From positions 124,001 through 188,000 of the forward strand of contig NZ_BAMT01000003.1 in NCBI RefSeq assembly GCF_000617925.1: a stretch of 64,000 bases of DNA. Direction: 5' to 3'. Numbering within the stretch: the stretch's first letter is position 1; every line of letters starts with the position of its first letter. Shown here piece by piece: positions 40,647 to 50,532 of this stretch. Under the pieces are notes generated by a model that was given only the letters and a program-made list of their open reading frames with translations, made no database searches and was not told the origin of the DNA. Source of the stretch: Methylobacillus glycogenes JCM 2850. GTDB taxonomy: Bacteria > Pseudomonadota > Gammaproteobacteria > Burkholderiales > Methylophilaceae. Made by a program: the position numbers and the translations under genes.

Positions 40647-42683
40647 TTAACCTCGCTGCTTGAAGGTGATATCTACGGTGCCCAGGTGGTTTTCGGGCGT
40701 TTGAATTGTATTCTCGCTGCTGCTGGCGTCAGCCTGTTTGGCCAGCAGGGAGTGGCTCATAACTTCAGGCACAGGTTGGGAAAAATAATACCCTTGTGCC
40801 AGTTCCGCCCCCATGGACTGTATGCACTGCAGTTCATCGGCATTTTCCACCCCTTCCAGCACGCATTGAATCTGCATATCGCAGCTTAACGTCATCAGCG
40901 ATTGCACAATCTTGCGGCTGAGCGGGTTGCTGTGAATATCGCGTATAAAGCAGCGATCTATCTTGATCTTGGTCAGCGGTAATTCATGCAACTGGCGAAA
41001 GCTGGAAAAACCAGTGCCAAAATCATCCAGCGTGATGCCGCAGCCCATTTGCCGCAATTGCTCACTACACCATTTGATCTGCGCCAAATCCTGCAGGCCC
41101 GCCGTTTCAGTAATCTCAAATTCCACGCGCTGCGGGTCCACTCCACTTTGTTGCAGCATGAGCATAATGCGCTCCACCACACGGCGCGTGCTGATATCGT
41201 GCGCAGATAGATTAAATGCCAGGCGGATATCCTCAGGCCAGGAACGTGCCACCTGCAAAGCCTTGGCCAGCAGCGCCAGCGTGATATCACTGATCAGACC
41301 TGCCTGCTCGGCAATCGGGATAAACACGGCAGGGGAGACTATGCCCAATTCACTGCTATGCCAGCGTGCCAGCGCCTCAAAGGCCACGGTACGCTCGCTG
41401 GATAAAGCAATAATTGGCTGGAAGAATACGCTGAGCTCCTGCTCCAGCACGGCACGGCGCAAGGCTTGCTCAATATTGGCATCTCGCACAATCAGCTTGC
41501 GGTGATCACTGGAAAATAGCGTGACATCGCAGCGGGTATTGCGTTTGCCGTGGTATAGCGCGTAATCGGCAAACTCGTAGAGATCATGCGCGTTCTGCGC
41601 CATATCGGGATAAATCGCCAGGCCGATAGAAGCTGAGATATGCACCATGTGATTGTTGATGGCATAGGGGTTGCGCAGGGTTTTGCCTATCTGCGTACAA
41701 AAGTCCATTAGAGCGGCTTCGTCCATATTGGCGGTGATGATGATGGCAAACTCGTCACCACCCATACGCGCCACACTGGCTTGTTCTGCACAGATGTTTT
41801 CCAGCCTGCGGCTGACGGCATACAGCAGTTTATCGCCAGTGCCATGGCCGTAAAGATCATTCACGGGCTTGAAGCCATCCAGATCGAGTATGCCCAGGGC
41901 AAAGCGCTGCTGCTGGCTGCTGTTATCGGCGCAGTGACGCTCAAGATCATGGAAGAATTTACGTCGATTGGGCAGTTGCGTGAGACTGTCGAGATTGGCG
42001 AGTGCAAAGTTTTCCCGGCTCAAGGTTTCTGCCTGGATATGGGACTGAATCAGTTGCACAAAATCCCGGTAATAAAAATACAACATCAGCATCATGCCGC
42101 TGAGCACAATCACGATATTGATGGTGATCAACAGCACCGAGCTTTGTCCTTGCTCGCTGGTAAAGATCAGAATGACAAAACTGAGGTTGGCAATCACGGT
42201 GACGATGATGGCCGCCACGCGGATATGCATAAGGCAGAGCAGGGAGCACAGCATGGTGAGAGCAAGATACCCCGCAATGTGATAACGGGTGGAAGTGTCA
42301 CCATAGTTGAACAACATGATGGCCCAGCCAGCAAAGGCCAGCGTCACCGGGGCCGCCAGCAGATTGGTCTGACGCATGCGGCGCTGCACCAGGGCAGGCG
42401 TCAGCGCCTGATGGCGCGTCTTGAACCAGAAGCCCAGTCGACTCAGGCAAACCAGACTTAACAAGAGCGGGATATACAGGGTTAGCCAGTGCGGGGCTGA
42501 CTCTAGGTGATTACAGCTCAATATCCAGGTATTGCACAGCAATATGCAATACATCAACGGCAGTTGCTTGTTGAAAGCCTGATATTGCACCATGAGCTGA
42601 AACCCGGATTCCTCATTTTCAGCTGCTGTGGGCAGGGCTTTAGGCTGGGTGCGAAACAGCATGAAGGGAGAATAGCGTGGCAT
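40647..42683 (-). CDS. Membrane GGDEF-EAL cyclic-di-GMP protein
   Basis: 678 residues. The N-terminal ~200 residues carry about six membrane segments (LPLMYCILLCNTWIL, LYIPLLLSLVCL, LLAAPVTLAFAGWAIML, YLALTMLCSLLCLM, VIANLSFVILIF, INIVIVLSGMMLMLYFYY). GGDEF follows at about 240-400 with intact ARMGGDEFA. EAL is at about 420-660: FEALARW, LAFNLSA, ITETAGL, ITLDDFGTG, LTKIKIDR, LEGVEN, QGYYFSQP. Asn, Glu, Asp-Asp, Lys and Glu positions all look intact, although the usual VAEGVE is VLEGVE. It could make and degrade c-di-GMP; which dominates cannot be told. Converges with the ABC operon. Confidence 0.85.
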   Translation of the reverse strand: MPRYSPFMLFRTQPKALPTAAENEESGFQLMVQYQAFNKQLPLMYCILLCNTWILSCNHLESAPHWLTLYIPLLLSLVCLSRLGFWFKTRHQALTPALVQRRMRQTNLLAAPVTLAFAGWAIMLFNYGDTSTRYHIAGYLALTMLCSLLCLMHIRVAAIIVTVIANLSFVILIFTSEQGQSSVLLITINIVIVLSGMMLMLYFYYRDFVQLIQSHIQAETLSRENFALANLDSLTQLPNRRKFFHDLERHCADNSSQQQRFALGILDLDGFKPVNDLYGHGTGDKLLYAVSRRLENICAEQASVARMGGDEFAIIITANMDEAALMDFCTQIGKTLRNPYAINNHMVHISASIGLAIYPDMAQNAHDLYEFADYALYHGKRNTRCDVTLFSSDHRKLIVRDANIEQALRRAVLEQELSVFFQPIIALSSERTVAFEALARWHSSELGIVSPAVFIPIAEQAGLISDITLALLAKALQVARSWPEDIRLAFNLSAHDISTRRVVERIMLMLQQSGVDPQRVEFEITETAGLQDLAQIKWCSEQLRQMGCGITLDDFGTGFSSFRQLHELPLTKIKIDRCFIRDIHSNPLSRKIVQSLMTLSCDMQIQCVLEGVENADELQCIQSMGAELAQGYYFSQPVPEVMSHSLLAKQADASSSENTIQTPENHLGTVDITFKQRG

Positions 42684-42958
42684 GACAACCTCTCTGAGCT
42701 GGTTGGCAGGCTAGCGGCCATGCCAAAAGATAAGAGGCATTATTTCGCAAACATAAGCAATAGTAAACTTATAGTCTGTTTGCTGGTTTTGAAGCCTTAG
42801 TTCTCTGAGATCGGTTTGATCAGGCTGAAACTTAGCAATGAATCAGGGGAGATTTGCGGCAGGACCTAGCCTTGCCTGAAGGCTGTGAGTCAGTAGTAAA
42901 GGCCTGTAACTAAGCGAAATCGCCAGGAAAGCGGCAACAGAAAGATGAAACCGCGGAA

Positions 42959-43207
42959 TCAGGTGTTGTCGAGGTCAACATCGTAAAAAGGCACAATCTT
43001 GATATGGGGCAAACGCATGATCTTGTCTATCGCCAGCCGTGCCAGGGCCCAGGCGCGCTCTTCGCGCATCAAGGCTTTTTCACTCTCGGTATAGGGCAAA
43101 AACTGGCCGCCAAAGGTCAACGAGTGCCGCACTGAGGCTTGCTCGTTCATATAGGCTTTGACCACATCCTTAACCCGTTCTTCACGGCTGGGGTAGAGCG
43201 AAGGCAT
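42959..43207 (-). CDS. Small hypothetical protein
   Basis: 82 residues from the ATG at 43207 (MPSLYPSREER); the six extra codons upstream are less likely. No signal or membrane segment, rich in charged residues, and contains TFGGQFLPYTESEKALMREERAWALARLA. Family not recognised. It stands alone, with about 270 bases of gene-free sequence on each side. Confidence 0.5.
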   Translation of the reverse strand: MPSLYPSREERVKDVVKAYMNEQASVRHSLTFGGQFLPYTESEKALMREERAWALARLAIDKIMRLPHIKIVPFYDVDLDNT

Positions 43208-43499
43208 TGCTTTTCCTTTTTGCACACAGATGACAAAACGGTGACTGATTCACAGCTTTATCTTACATCCCAAGTCATTACTCGTCACACAATCTCTTGC
43301 TGTGAATTTTCCGCTGAATGAAAACCCAGATAACTCATATAAAAATGTAGTCTGCATCAGCAAAATTCAAGCATCAGAACGCAGGGAAAAGACTAGGTTC
43401 ATCAGTAACATTTTCTGACAGTTGCGTAGGAATGCTTGGTCTGGTCTCGTGCAATTCGGCACGGTAGGGTAATCATTACTCTAAATCTTCCCGGGAGCC

Positions 43500-43955
43500 A
43501 TGATGCAACTCAAACCCGTGCAGTCTATTCACGCCAAGCAGCAGTCTGCGCCGTCAAATCAGCGCAGCAAGCTTGGTAATAATTCCGCGTTTGTTCAAGC
43601 AGGCAATCACTGGCTAAGCTCAGCATTGCTGGGGCTGGCCTTGCTGATGTCGGGTGCCAGCATGGCGCAGGATAATGACCCTTTGAGCCAGTACGCCGAT
43701 GATGCTGCCACCACCAGCAAGGTGAAGTCTGCTTTGGTAGGCGACCAGATGCTCAGTGCGCTGGATATCAAAGTGCAGTCCGATGATCTGGGGGCAGTAC
43801 ACCTGAGTGGTACGGCAAGCAGCCCCGCAGAAGTCAGCCATGCCACCACGGTGGCGCGCGGCGTTAGTGGCGTGGTGTCGGTGCAGAATGACATTGTGGT
43901 AGAGAGCAAGGCGAATGCCAGCGAGCGCAAGAGTAGCAGCAACAAGCTAGAGTAA
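43500..43955 (+). CDS. BON-domain periplasmic protein (OsmY-like)
   Basis: About 150 residues. A long N-terminal extension ends in a signal-like stretch (WLSSALLGLALLMSGASMAQ). One BON domain follows at about 68-130: KVKSALVGDQMLSALDIKVQSDDLGAVHLSGTASSPAEV...GVSGVVSVQNDIVV, a phospholipid-binding fold of osmotic-shock proteins. It follows GGGAGCC, and either of two adjacent ATGs may start it. Probably stress-linked, by analogy to OsmY. Single gene. Confidence 0.8.
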   Translation: MMQLKPVQSIHAKQQSAPSNQRSKLGNNSAFVQAGNHWLSSALLGLALLMSGASMAQDNDPLSQYADDAATTSKVKSALVGDQMLSALDIKVQSDDLGAVHLSGTASSPAEVSHATTVARGVSGVVSVQNDIVVESKANASERKSSSNKLE

Positions 43956-44060
43956 ATGGTTTGTAGCAAAGGGTGAGGCATGTCGCTCTGATACCTGAAA
44001 CTTAAGCTCTTGCCCTGAGCCAGCTACAATGTATTTCCTTTAACTAAAATTGCGATTCAT

Positions 44061-44360
44061 ATGCACAAAAAAATGTTTGTCTGCTTGAGCCTCTTCATTG
44101 CCCTACCATCCTTCGCAGAGGGGAATCAGGAGTTGCTGGAAAAGCTGGCTGTAGCAAAAATGACTGGTTTATGTGGTGCAGTGCAACAAATGGCAAGATT
44201 TCAAAGCACTGCCCAGCTCAAGAGTGGTCAGGAGTTCATAGACAAATTCGTTGATTCAGAAGCTGCAAGATTAGGCATTCATAGGGCACAGTTTCTTAAA
44301 GGCTGCGAATCGGCCTCGCGAAAATATGATAAGTATTTGAGCGAGTTAGAGACTGAATAG
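44061..44360 (+). CDS. Small secreted hypothetical protein
   Basis: 99 residues. A short signal peptide (MFVCLSLFIALPSFAEG) and a helical body with two Cys (GLCGAV and KGCESA), which could form one disulfide in the periplasm. Family not recognised. No clear operon partner. Confidence 0.55.
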   Translation: MHKKMFVCLSLFIALPSFAEGNQELLEKLAVAKMTGLCGAVQQMARFQSTAQLKSGQEFIDKFVDSEAARLGIHRAQFLKGCESASRKYDKYLSELETE

Positions 44361-44704
44361 GATTTTTGCCTACGTTCTACTCCCGGCACTGTTAAGCTGA
44401 TCTAGCGACTATCAGTGTTAGCGTTGTCAAAGTTGTAGACGGCGATACCATCACAATGCAGGTGGCCGTTACCCAGCGGGGTATGCCAAATTGAACTGGG
44501 TATGGTCTGCCTGACAAACACTAGAGCCAAACATTAAGCAAGTAAGCGGGGTGTAGGAGATAAGTGCGAAATATGTATAGGGTGAGTATATTTCGCAGAT
44601 GGTCAGGGGGCTGCGAAGCCCCGAATAGCCTATAGCGTTGTTCACAAAACTTGTAACAACAAATCATATGGGTTAATTCCATTTTGGATTTACTTATATA
44701 TATG
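44361..44704 (+). other. Intergenic region with a decayed nuclease fragment
   Basis: About 345 bases. At 44411-44470 the frame reads ISVSVVKVVDGDTITMQV, then stops shortly after (QRGMPN*). VVDGDT is the N-terminal motif of thermonuclease-like SNase proteins. The nuclease core is absent, and a C-terminal-like piece (GLPDKH) follows a few codons later. A GC hairpin GGGGGCT-gcg-AAGCCCC-type lies near 44606. No complete gene. Confidence 0.45.
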
Positions 44705-44716
44705 TTGTATATACAA
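44705..44716. promoter_or_regulatory. Palindrome upstream of the BrnT-like pair, candidate operator
   Basis: TTGTATATACAA, a perfect 12-bp palindrome within an AT-rich stretch, 32 bases before the ATG at 44749. The position and symmetry fit an autoregulatory site for a ribbon-helix-helix antitoxin such as the one encoded at 45048. Confidence 0.45.
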
Positions 44717-44748
44717 TATCCCTTCGCGCACTTGAATTCAACGGAATC

Positions 44749-45033
44749 ATGCCGATAATAATTTCAAGGAAGATTCAAGAAAAACTGACTGAGAAACATG
44801 GTGTCTCAGTGAGAGAGGTAGCACAATGCTTCGACAATGTTTTTGGATCATTCTTGATAGACACCAGAGAAGTTCATAGGTCTGACCCGCCAACGCTGTG
44901 GTTTATTGCACCAACCAACAAAGATCGCTTACTAAAAGTCTGTTTTATCCAAAAGGGTGAGGATATTTACATTCGCACGGCCTATGAGCCAAATATTGAT
45001 GAGCTCAACATATATATCAGTAAGTTACCGTAA
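44749..45033 (+). CDS. BrnT-like toxin of a type II toxin-antitoxin pair
   Basis: 94 residues. The layout KHGVSVREVAQCF, then DTREVHRSDPPTLWFIA, RLLKVCFIQKGEDIYIRTAYEP and DELNIYIS parallels BrnT toxins (KHGVS-xE-A..F; D-REH; GR-L-VV; I-IISAR-A). It is a RelE-type fold and a putative ribonuclease. The match is by pattern, not direct recognition. It precedes its partner by 14 bases. Confidence 0.6.
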   Translation: MPIIISRKIQEKLTEKHGVSVREVAQCFDNVFGSFLIDTREVHRSDPPTLWFIAPTNKDRLLKVCFIQKGEDIYIRTAYEPNIDELNIYISKLP

Positions 45034-45047
45034 CGAAGGTGATCAAA

Positions 45048-45407
45048 ATGTCAGAAGATAAGCGCTTTATTGAAGAATCAGAAAAGTGGGATTCTCGCGA
45101 GCTTGGCGCTAGTGTGGACCATACGCAAGTAGCCTCAGAAGAACAGTCGCAAGCTGTTTTGGATGCGCTCGACCTGCAACTCATATCAATCCGTTTGCAA
45201 AAAGGCCTCATAGAGGATCTGAAGTTCATTGCTAAAGCCCATGGGATTGGTTATCAACCTTTAGTAAGAGACATCCTTCACAGATTTGTCGTGAGTGAGA
45301 AAAAATTAATCATGCGCGATATCCTAGAGCAGAAGCGCATTGAATTAGAGATGATTGAGGCCACCAATACTGTAGATAAAGAAACCGAACTTCAGAAGAT
45401 AGCGTAA
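45048..45407 (+). CDS. BrnA/CopG-like antitoxin
   Basis: 119 residues from the ATG at 45048, which follows GAAGGTGA. Acidic N-terminal half (MSEDKRFIEESEKWDSREL). The C-terminal part holds LQLISIRLQKGLIEDLKFIAKAHGIGYQPLVRDILHRFV, a ribbon-helix-helix strand (SIRL) plus helix pair as in BrnA and CopG antitoxins. A further helix follows. Predicted to bind the upstream toxin and the palindrome at 44705. The extra C-terminal helix is longer than in typical BrnA. Confidence 0.6.
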   Translation: MSEDKRFIEESEKWDSRELGASVDHTQVASEEQSQAVLDALDLQLISIRLQKGLIEDLKFIAKAHGIGYQPLVRDILHRFVVSEKKLIMRDILEQKRIELEMIEATNTVDKETELQKIA

Positions 45408-45411
45408 CTAC

Positions 45412-45432
45412 AACCCGCTCCGGCGGGTTTTT
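45412..45432 (+). terminator. Terminator of the BrnT/BrnA-like pair
   Basis: AACCCGC-TCCG-GCGGGTT followed by six T, just after the antitoxin stop. Confidence 0.9.
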
Positions 45433-45436
45433 TATT

Positions 45437-45761
45437 GCCTGTTGGCGCTGGCACCAAATTAGGAGCACCTACTGCTCATGCCTGCTAGCAGCAATCAGCT
45501 GAACTGCTTGGTAAACAGTTGTTATAGCCTCCAAGCAAATAGATGTATTCAATGAGAAATCAGCTAAGTAAATGGACGGGTATAATGCCTGCGTTAGTGC
45601 AGTGAATAAGGTAGTAAGCCTGCTTGCAGGCCGATGAGCCGTCATTGACCCAGTGTGACTCTGCCGCTATAGATTGGGCGCACTAACTTTTCTATTCTTC
45701 TCACTAAAATCCTTAAGCATCTGGCTTTGCTAGCCTCCTGGCATCGCAGATTACAGGCAAT
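45437..45761 (+). other. Gene-free region, possible small RNA locus
   Basis: About 325 bases without a gene. It has a TATAAT near 45585, a short hairpin GCCTGC-TT-GCAGGC at about 45618-45631, and then an AT-poor stretch before the efflux terminator. No ORF longer than about 30 codons. A small RNA is possible but unsupported. Confidence 0.35.
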
Positions 45762-45797
45762 AAAAAAGTGACCATCCTCCCAGATGGTCACTTTTTT
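45762..45797 (-). terminator. Terminator of the RND efflux operon
   Basis: A 15-bp perfect stem, AAAAAAGTGACCATC/GATGGTCACTTTTTT, with a CTCCCA loop, symmetric and able to act in both directions. It lies 31 bases past the outer-membrane component stop. Confidence 0.92.
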
Positions 45798-45827
45798 GTG
45801 CGCTAGCCTGAAATTTTGCCTAGCGCT

Positions 45828-47294
45828 TTATTGCGCAGCCTCTGCCAGTTGCGCTGGAGCTTGCCAGCTACCGCCCAGCGCTCGTATCAGTTGTACGGTG
45901 GCGCGGGCGCGTTCGGCGTCCAGTTGCAGGGTGGTGCGGCGCTGGGTGAGCAGGCTGCGGTCTGCATCTATGACTTCCAGATAGCTCACCAGGCCTTCAC
46001 GGTAGCGGCTTTGCGCCAGATGGCTGGCACGCTCGGAATAGGTCACGGCCTTGTCCTGCACCCCGGCTTGCTGGTCCAGTATGCGCAGGCTGGCGAGGTT
46101 GTCTTCAACTTCACCAAAAGCGCTGAGCACGGTCTGGCGATAGCGCGCTACATCTTCTTCATACACCGCACGTGCGCGTTCCAGCCCGGCGTCTCTGCGG
46201 CCACCATCCAGAATAGGCATGGAGAGCATGGTGCCTATCAGCGGGCCTAGCAGGAAAGTACGACTAGACCAGTCAAACAGGCTGCCGAGTTCGTTGGATT
46301 CATAACCCAGCGCCCCAGTGATGTTCAATCTGGGGAAGTAAGCCGCCTTGGCCACACCTATACGTGCATTGGCGGCGGCCATGGCGCGTTCAGCCGCGGC
46401 AATATCCGGCCTGCGCTCCAGCAGGTTGGAGGGTAGGCCTGCGGGGACGTTAAGGCTGATGCGCTGCAAAGGGCTGGCTGCCAGGTTGAATTCTGCTGGG
46501 GTTTTTCCCAGCAAAATGGCCAGGGCATGTTCTGCCACCGCACGTCTGCGTGTCACCGCCAGCGCTTCTGACTCTGCTGCTGCCAGCTCGGTCTGGGCGC
46601 GGGACAGTTCCAGCTCGCTGATGTCTCCAGCGTCAAATCGGTGCTGGGTCAGCTTTACGGTCTGTGCGCGCAAATCCACGGTCTGGTGAATGATGCGTTG
46701 CTCGGCATCCAATTCACGGATGCTGAAGTACTGCTGCGCCACATCCGCCTGTAGCGACAGCTGTACCGAGCGCAGCAGGGCAGCGCTTTGTTCGGCATCA
46801 GCCTGGGCGGCATTGATCAGTGAAGATACACGGCCAAATAAGTCGGCCTCATAGGAGACCTGGGCCTGGGCACGCCACAAGGTTTGCTCGCTGCCATTTT
46901 CCGTGCGCTGCGAATCCGGAGAAACGCGCTGATGGCCGGGGCTGATGCCAGCACTGATCTGCGGTGTGCGGTTGGCCCGCTCATCCTTGAACAGGGCACG
47001 CGATTGCGCCAGACGGGCCACGGCGGCTTGCAGGTTTTGGTTGGCTAGCAGCGCCTGGTCTTCCAGTTCATTCAAAGTGGCGTCATTGAACACCTGCCAC
47101 CAGAGGCCGCGCTGCACTGCCTCGGAAGGCTGGGCGGTCTGCCACTGGCTGCCTTGCTCCCCGGTCAGGGTTACGCGGGCTTCCTTGAACAGCTGCGGTG
47201 TAGACACCTGTGGCTTTTCATATGGTGGCGCTACTGAGCAAGCCGCCAGAATCAGGGTCGCCGTGAGTAAGGGTAATAATTGATATTTTCTCAT
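45828..47294 (-). CDS. RND efflux outer-membrane lipoprotein (OprM/NodT family)
   Basis: 488 residues. A lipobox (LILAACS, Cys about 19) precedes the duplicated outer-membrane efflux domains, with hallmarks LPSNLLERRPDIAAAERAMAAANARIGVAKA and the second repeat YRQTVLSAFGEVEDNLA. It forms the trimeric exit channel of the tripartite pump. Nine bases separate it from the pump stop, so it is the last gene of the operon. Frame intact. Confidence 0.93.
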   Translation of the reverse strand: MRKYQLLPLLTATLILAACSVAPPYEKPQVSTPQLFKEARVTLTGEQGSQWQTAQPSEAVQRGLWWQVFNDATLNELEDQALLANQNLQAAVARLAQSRALFKDERANRTPQISAGISPGHQRVSPDSQRTENGSEQTLWRAQAQVSYEADLFGRVSSLINAAQADAEQSAALLRSVQLSLQADVAQQYFSIRELDAEQRIIHQTVDLRAQTVKLTQHRFDAGDISELELSRAQTELAAAESEALAVTRRRAVAEHALAILLGKTPAEFNLAASPLQRISLNVPAGLPSNLLERRPDIAAAERAMAAANARIGVAKAAYFPRLNITGALGYESNELGSLFDWSSRTFLLGPLIGTMLSMPILDGGRRDAGLERARAVYEEDVARYRQTVLSAFGEVEDNLASLRILDQQAGVQDKAVTYSERASHLAQSRYREGLVSYLEVIDADRSLLTQRRTTLQLDAERARATVQLIRALGGSWQAPAQLAEAAQ

Positions 47295-47302
47295 GATGAT
47301 TC

Positions 47303-50300
47303 CTATAGCAAGTGGCTGGCCGTGGGGCCTTCGATATGGGGCTTGTGCTCGGTGGCCGAGTGCAGCGGATGGCCACCACTGAGCTTGCGCAACAGCACAT
47401 AGAACACCGGGGTCAAGAACAGGCCAAACAAGGTCACACCCAGCATGCCGAAGAACACCGCAATGCCCATGGCATGGCGCATTTCTGCCCCCGCACCGCT
47501 GGAGGTCACCAGTGCACTACACCCATGACAAAGGCGATCGAGGTCATGAGGATGGGGCGTAGACGCAGGCGGCTGGCTTCAATCGCCGCCTTGACGATGC
47601 TGGTGCCCTGTAGTTCCAGTTCACGCGCAAACTCCACAATCAGAATGGCGTTCTTGGAGGCCAGACCCACCAGTACCATGAGGCCAATCTGGGTGAAGAT
47701 ATTGTTATCACCCTTGGTCAGCCAGACCCCGGTCAATGCCGCCAATATGCTCATGGGCACAATCAGAATCACCGCCAGAGGCAAGGTCAGGCTCTCATAA
47801 AGGGCCGCCAGTACCAGGAACACCAGCAGCACGCTGATGGGGAACACCCAGATGCCTGCATTACCCGCGATGATTTGCTGATAAGTGAGGTCGGTCCACT
47901 CGAACTTGATGCCGGGTGGCAAAGTCTTGGCTGCCACTTTTTCTACGGCTGCCTGCGCCTGACCAGAAGAATAGCCAGGGGCAGGGCCGCCGTTGATATC
48001 AGCCGCGGTATAGCCGTTGTAGCGCACCACCATTTCCGGGCCATAGGTCGGGCTGACCTTGACCAGCGAGGACAGCGGCACCATGTCACCCGCATTGTTA
48101 CGGGTCTTCAGTTGCAGAATGTCCTCGGCCTTGGCGCGATAAGGCGCATCAGCCTGGGCACGTACCTGGAACACACGACCAAAGCGGTTAAAGTCATTGA
48201 TATAGAGTGAGCCGAGATAAATCTGCATGGTGTCGAATACTTCCGTCACTGGCACACCCAGTTGCTTGGCCTTGGCTCTATCCAGATCCACATTCAATTG
48301 CGGCACGTTGATCTGATAGTTGGAGAACATAGGGCCAAGCTCTGGCGATTTTTGCGCTTCTTGCATAAAGGCATTGGCGGCAGTGTTCAGCTCGGCATAA
48401 CCCAGCGCACCTCTATCCTCAATCTGCAATTTAAAGCCGCCTATGGTGCCCAGGCCCATCACAGGGGGTGGCGGGAACACGGCAATATAGGCATCCTGAA
48501 TCTCGGCAAATTTCTTGTTGAGTTCAGCCGCTATCGCACCCGCAGAAAGCTCGGCAGTCTTGCGCTCGTTAAAGGGCTTGAGCGGGGTGAAGACAATGCC
48601 AGCGCTGGAGCTGTTGGTAAAACCATTGATGGAAAGCCCAGGGAAGGCCACTGCATGTTCCACACCCGGTTGTTGCAGTGCAATCTCGCTCATGCGGCGT
48701 ATCACTTCCTCGGTGCGTTCCAGCGATGCACCCGCAGGTAGTTGGGCAAAGCCCACCAGATACTGCTTGTCCTGCGCGGGCACAAAGCCACCCGGCACTG
48801 CCAGCGACACAGCAACCGTCAGGCCCAGCAACACGGCATAGACACCCATGGCCGAAGCCTTGCGGTTGATGATGCCTTTGACCCCCTTGCCATACTGATC
48901 AGACGCACGGCTGAATAAACGGTTGAACCTGGCAAAGAAACCGCCCAGCCATCTATCCATAAAGCGTGTCAGCCAGTCCTTGGGCTCATGATGGCCTTTT
49001 AGCAGCAATGCGGACAATGCTGGCGACAGGGTCAGGGAGTTAAAGGCCGAGATGACGGTGGAAATCGCGATGGTCATCGCGAACTGCTTGTAGAACTGCC
49101 CGGTGAGGCCAGTCATAAAGGCCAGTGGCACAAACACCGCAATCAGGGTTAAAGCAATGGCGATGATGGGGCCAGACACTTCACGCATGGCCTGATAAGT
49201 GGCATCACGTGGGGTCAAGCCGGCACTGATGTTACGTTCCACGTTCTCGACCACAACGATGGCGTCATCGACCACGATACCAATCGCCAGCACCATGCCA
49301 AACAGCGACAGTGCATTGATGGAGTAGCCAAAGCCCAGCATCAGCGCAAAGGTGCCGATAATGGAAACTGGCACTGCCAGCAGTGGAATAATCGAAGCGC
49401 GCCAGGTTTGCAGGAACAGAATCACCACCAGCACCACCAGGCCTATGGCCTCCAGCAGCGTGGTGACTACCGCATGGATACTGGAACGCACAAATTGCGT
49501 AGGGTCATAGACGATGTCGTAGGTGACGGATTCCGGGAAATCAGCCTTGAGTTCCTGCATGGCTTCGCGCACGGCGTCAGAAATCGCCAGCGCATTGGCA
49601 CCCGGTGCCTGGAAGATAGGAATAGCAACCGCAGCTTTGTTGTCCAGCAGCGAGCGCAAGCCATATTCCGAGGCCGCCATTTCTATGCGTGCTACATCGG
49701 ATAAACGGGTAATACCCCCATCGCTAGAGGTCTTGAGTATGATGGCGCCAAACTCTTCCTCGGTCTTGAGTCTGCCCTGGGCATTGACCGAAAGTTGCAG
49801 CGGCACGCTCTTGGCATTGGGCGAGGCGCCTATGATACCGGCGGCCACCTGCACGTTTTGCTCACGTATGGCCTGCACCACATCAGAGGCGGTCATATTG
49901 CGCTGCGCGACCTTTTGCGGGTCCAGCCAGATACGCATGGCGTAGTTGCCGGAGCCAAACAGGCCGACTTCACCCACGCCCTGTATGCGCGCCAGCCTGT
50001 CCTTGACATTAATCACGGCGTAATTACGCAGATAAGTCATGTCATAGCGGTTATCCGGCGAGGATAAGTGCACCACCATGGTCAGCGTGGGCGAGCTCTT
50101 GAGCGTGGTCAGGCCCAGGCGTTGTACATCAGGCGGTAAGCGCGGCAAAGCCTGATTAACGCGGTTCTGCACCAGTTGCTGCGCCTTGTCTGGGTCTACA
50201 CCCAGCTTGAAGTTAACGGTGATGGTGAGGTTGCCGTCGCTATTGGCCTGCGACTGCATGTAAATCATGTCCTCAACGCCGTTGATGGATTCCTCCAGCG

Positions 50301-50496
50301 GCGAGGCCACGGTTTCTGCAATCACCTTGGGGTTGGCGCCAGGATATTGCGCGCGCACCACCACAGAAGGCGGCACCACTTCCGGGTATTCGGAGATAGG
50401 CAGCTGGAACATGGCCAAGGCGCCGCCCAGCAGTATCAGCATGGATAGCACGCCCGCAAAAATCGGGCGGTCTATGAAAAATTTCGAGATATTCAT
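47303..50496 (-). CDS. RND inner-membrane pump, AcrB/MexB family (one frameshift)
   Basis: About 1,064 residues when restored, full length for HAE1 pumps. N-terminus MNISKFFIDRPIFAGVLSMLI, then 12 membrane segments. The proton-relay Asp pair is in GIVVDDAIVVVEN (TM4), and the pump domains FPPPPVMGLGTIGGFKLQIEDR and the C-terminal repeat are typical. The frame closes at 47506 after FVMGVVHW. Adding one base near 47514 gives MGVVPLVTSSGAGAEMRHAMG, the family TM11-12 link, running on to 47303. Proton-driven export of drugs, solvents or detergents; substrate unknown. Confidence 0.92.
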
Positions 50497-50532
50497 TGTG
50501 TGTTTACTCCCTGGTGGGCTTTCTTTCTAAAC

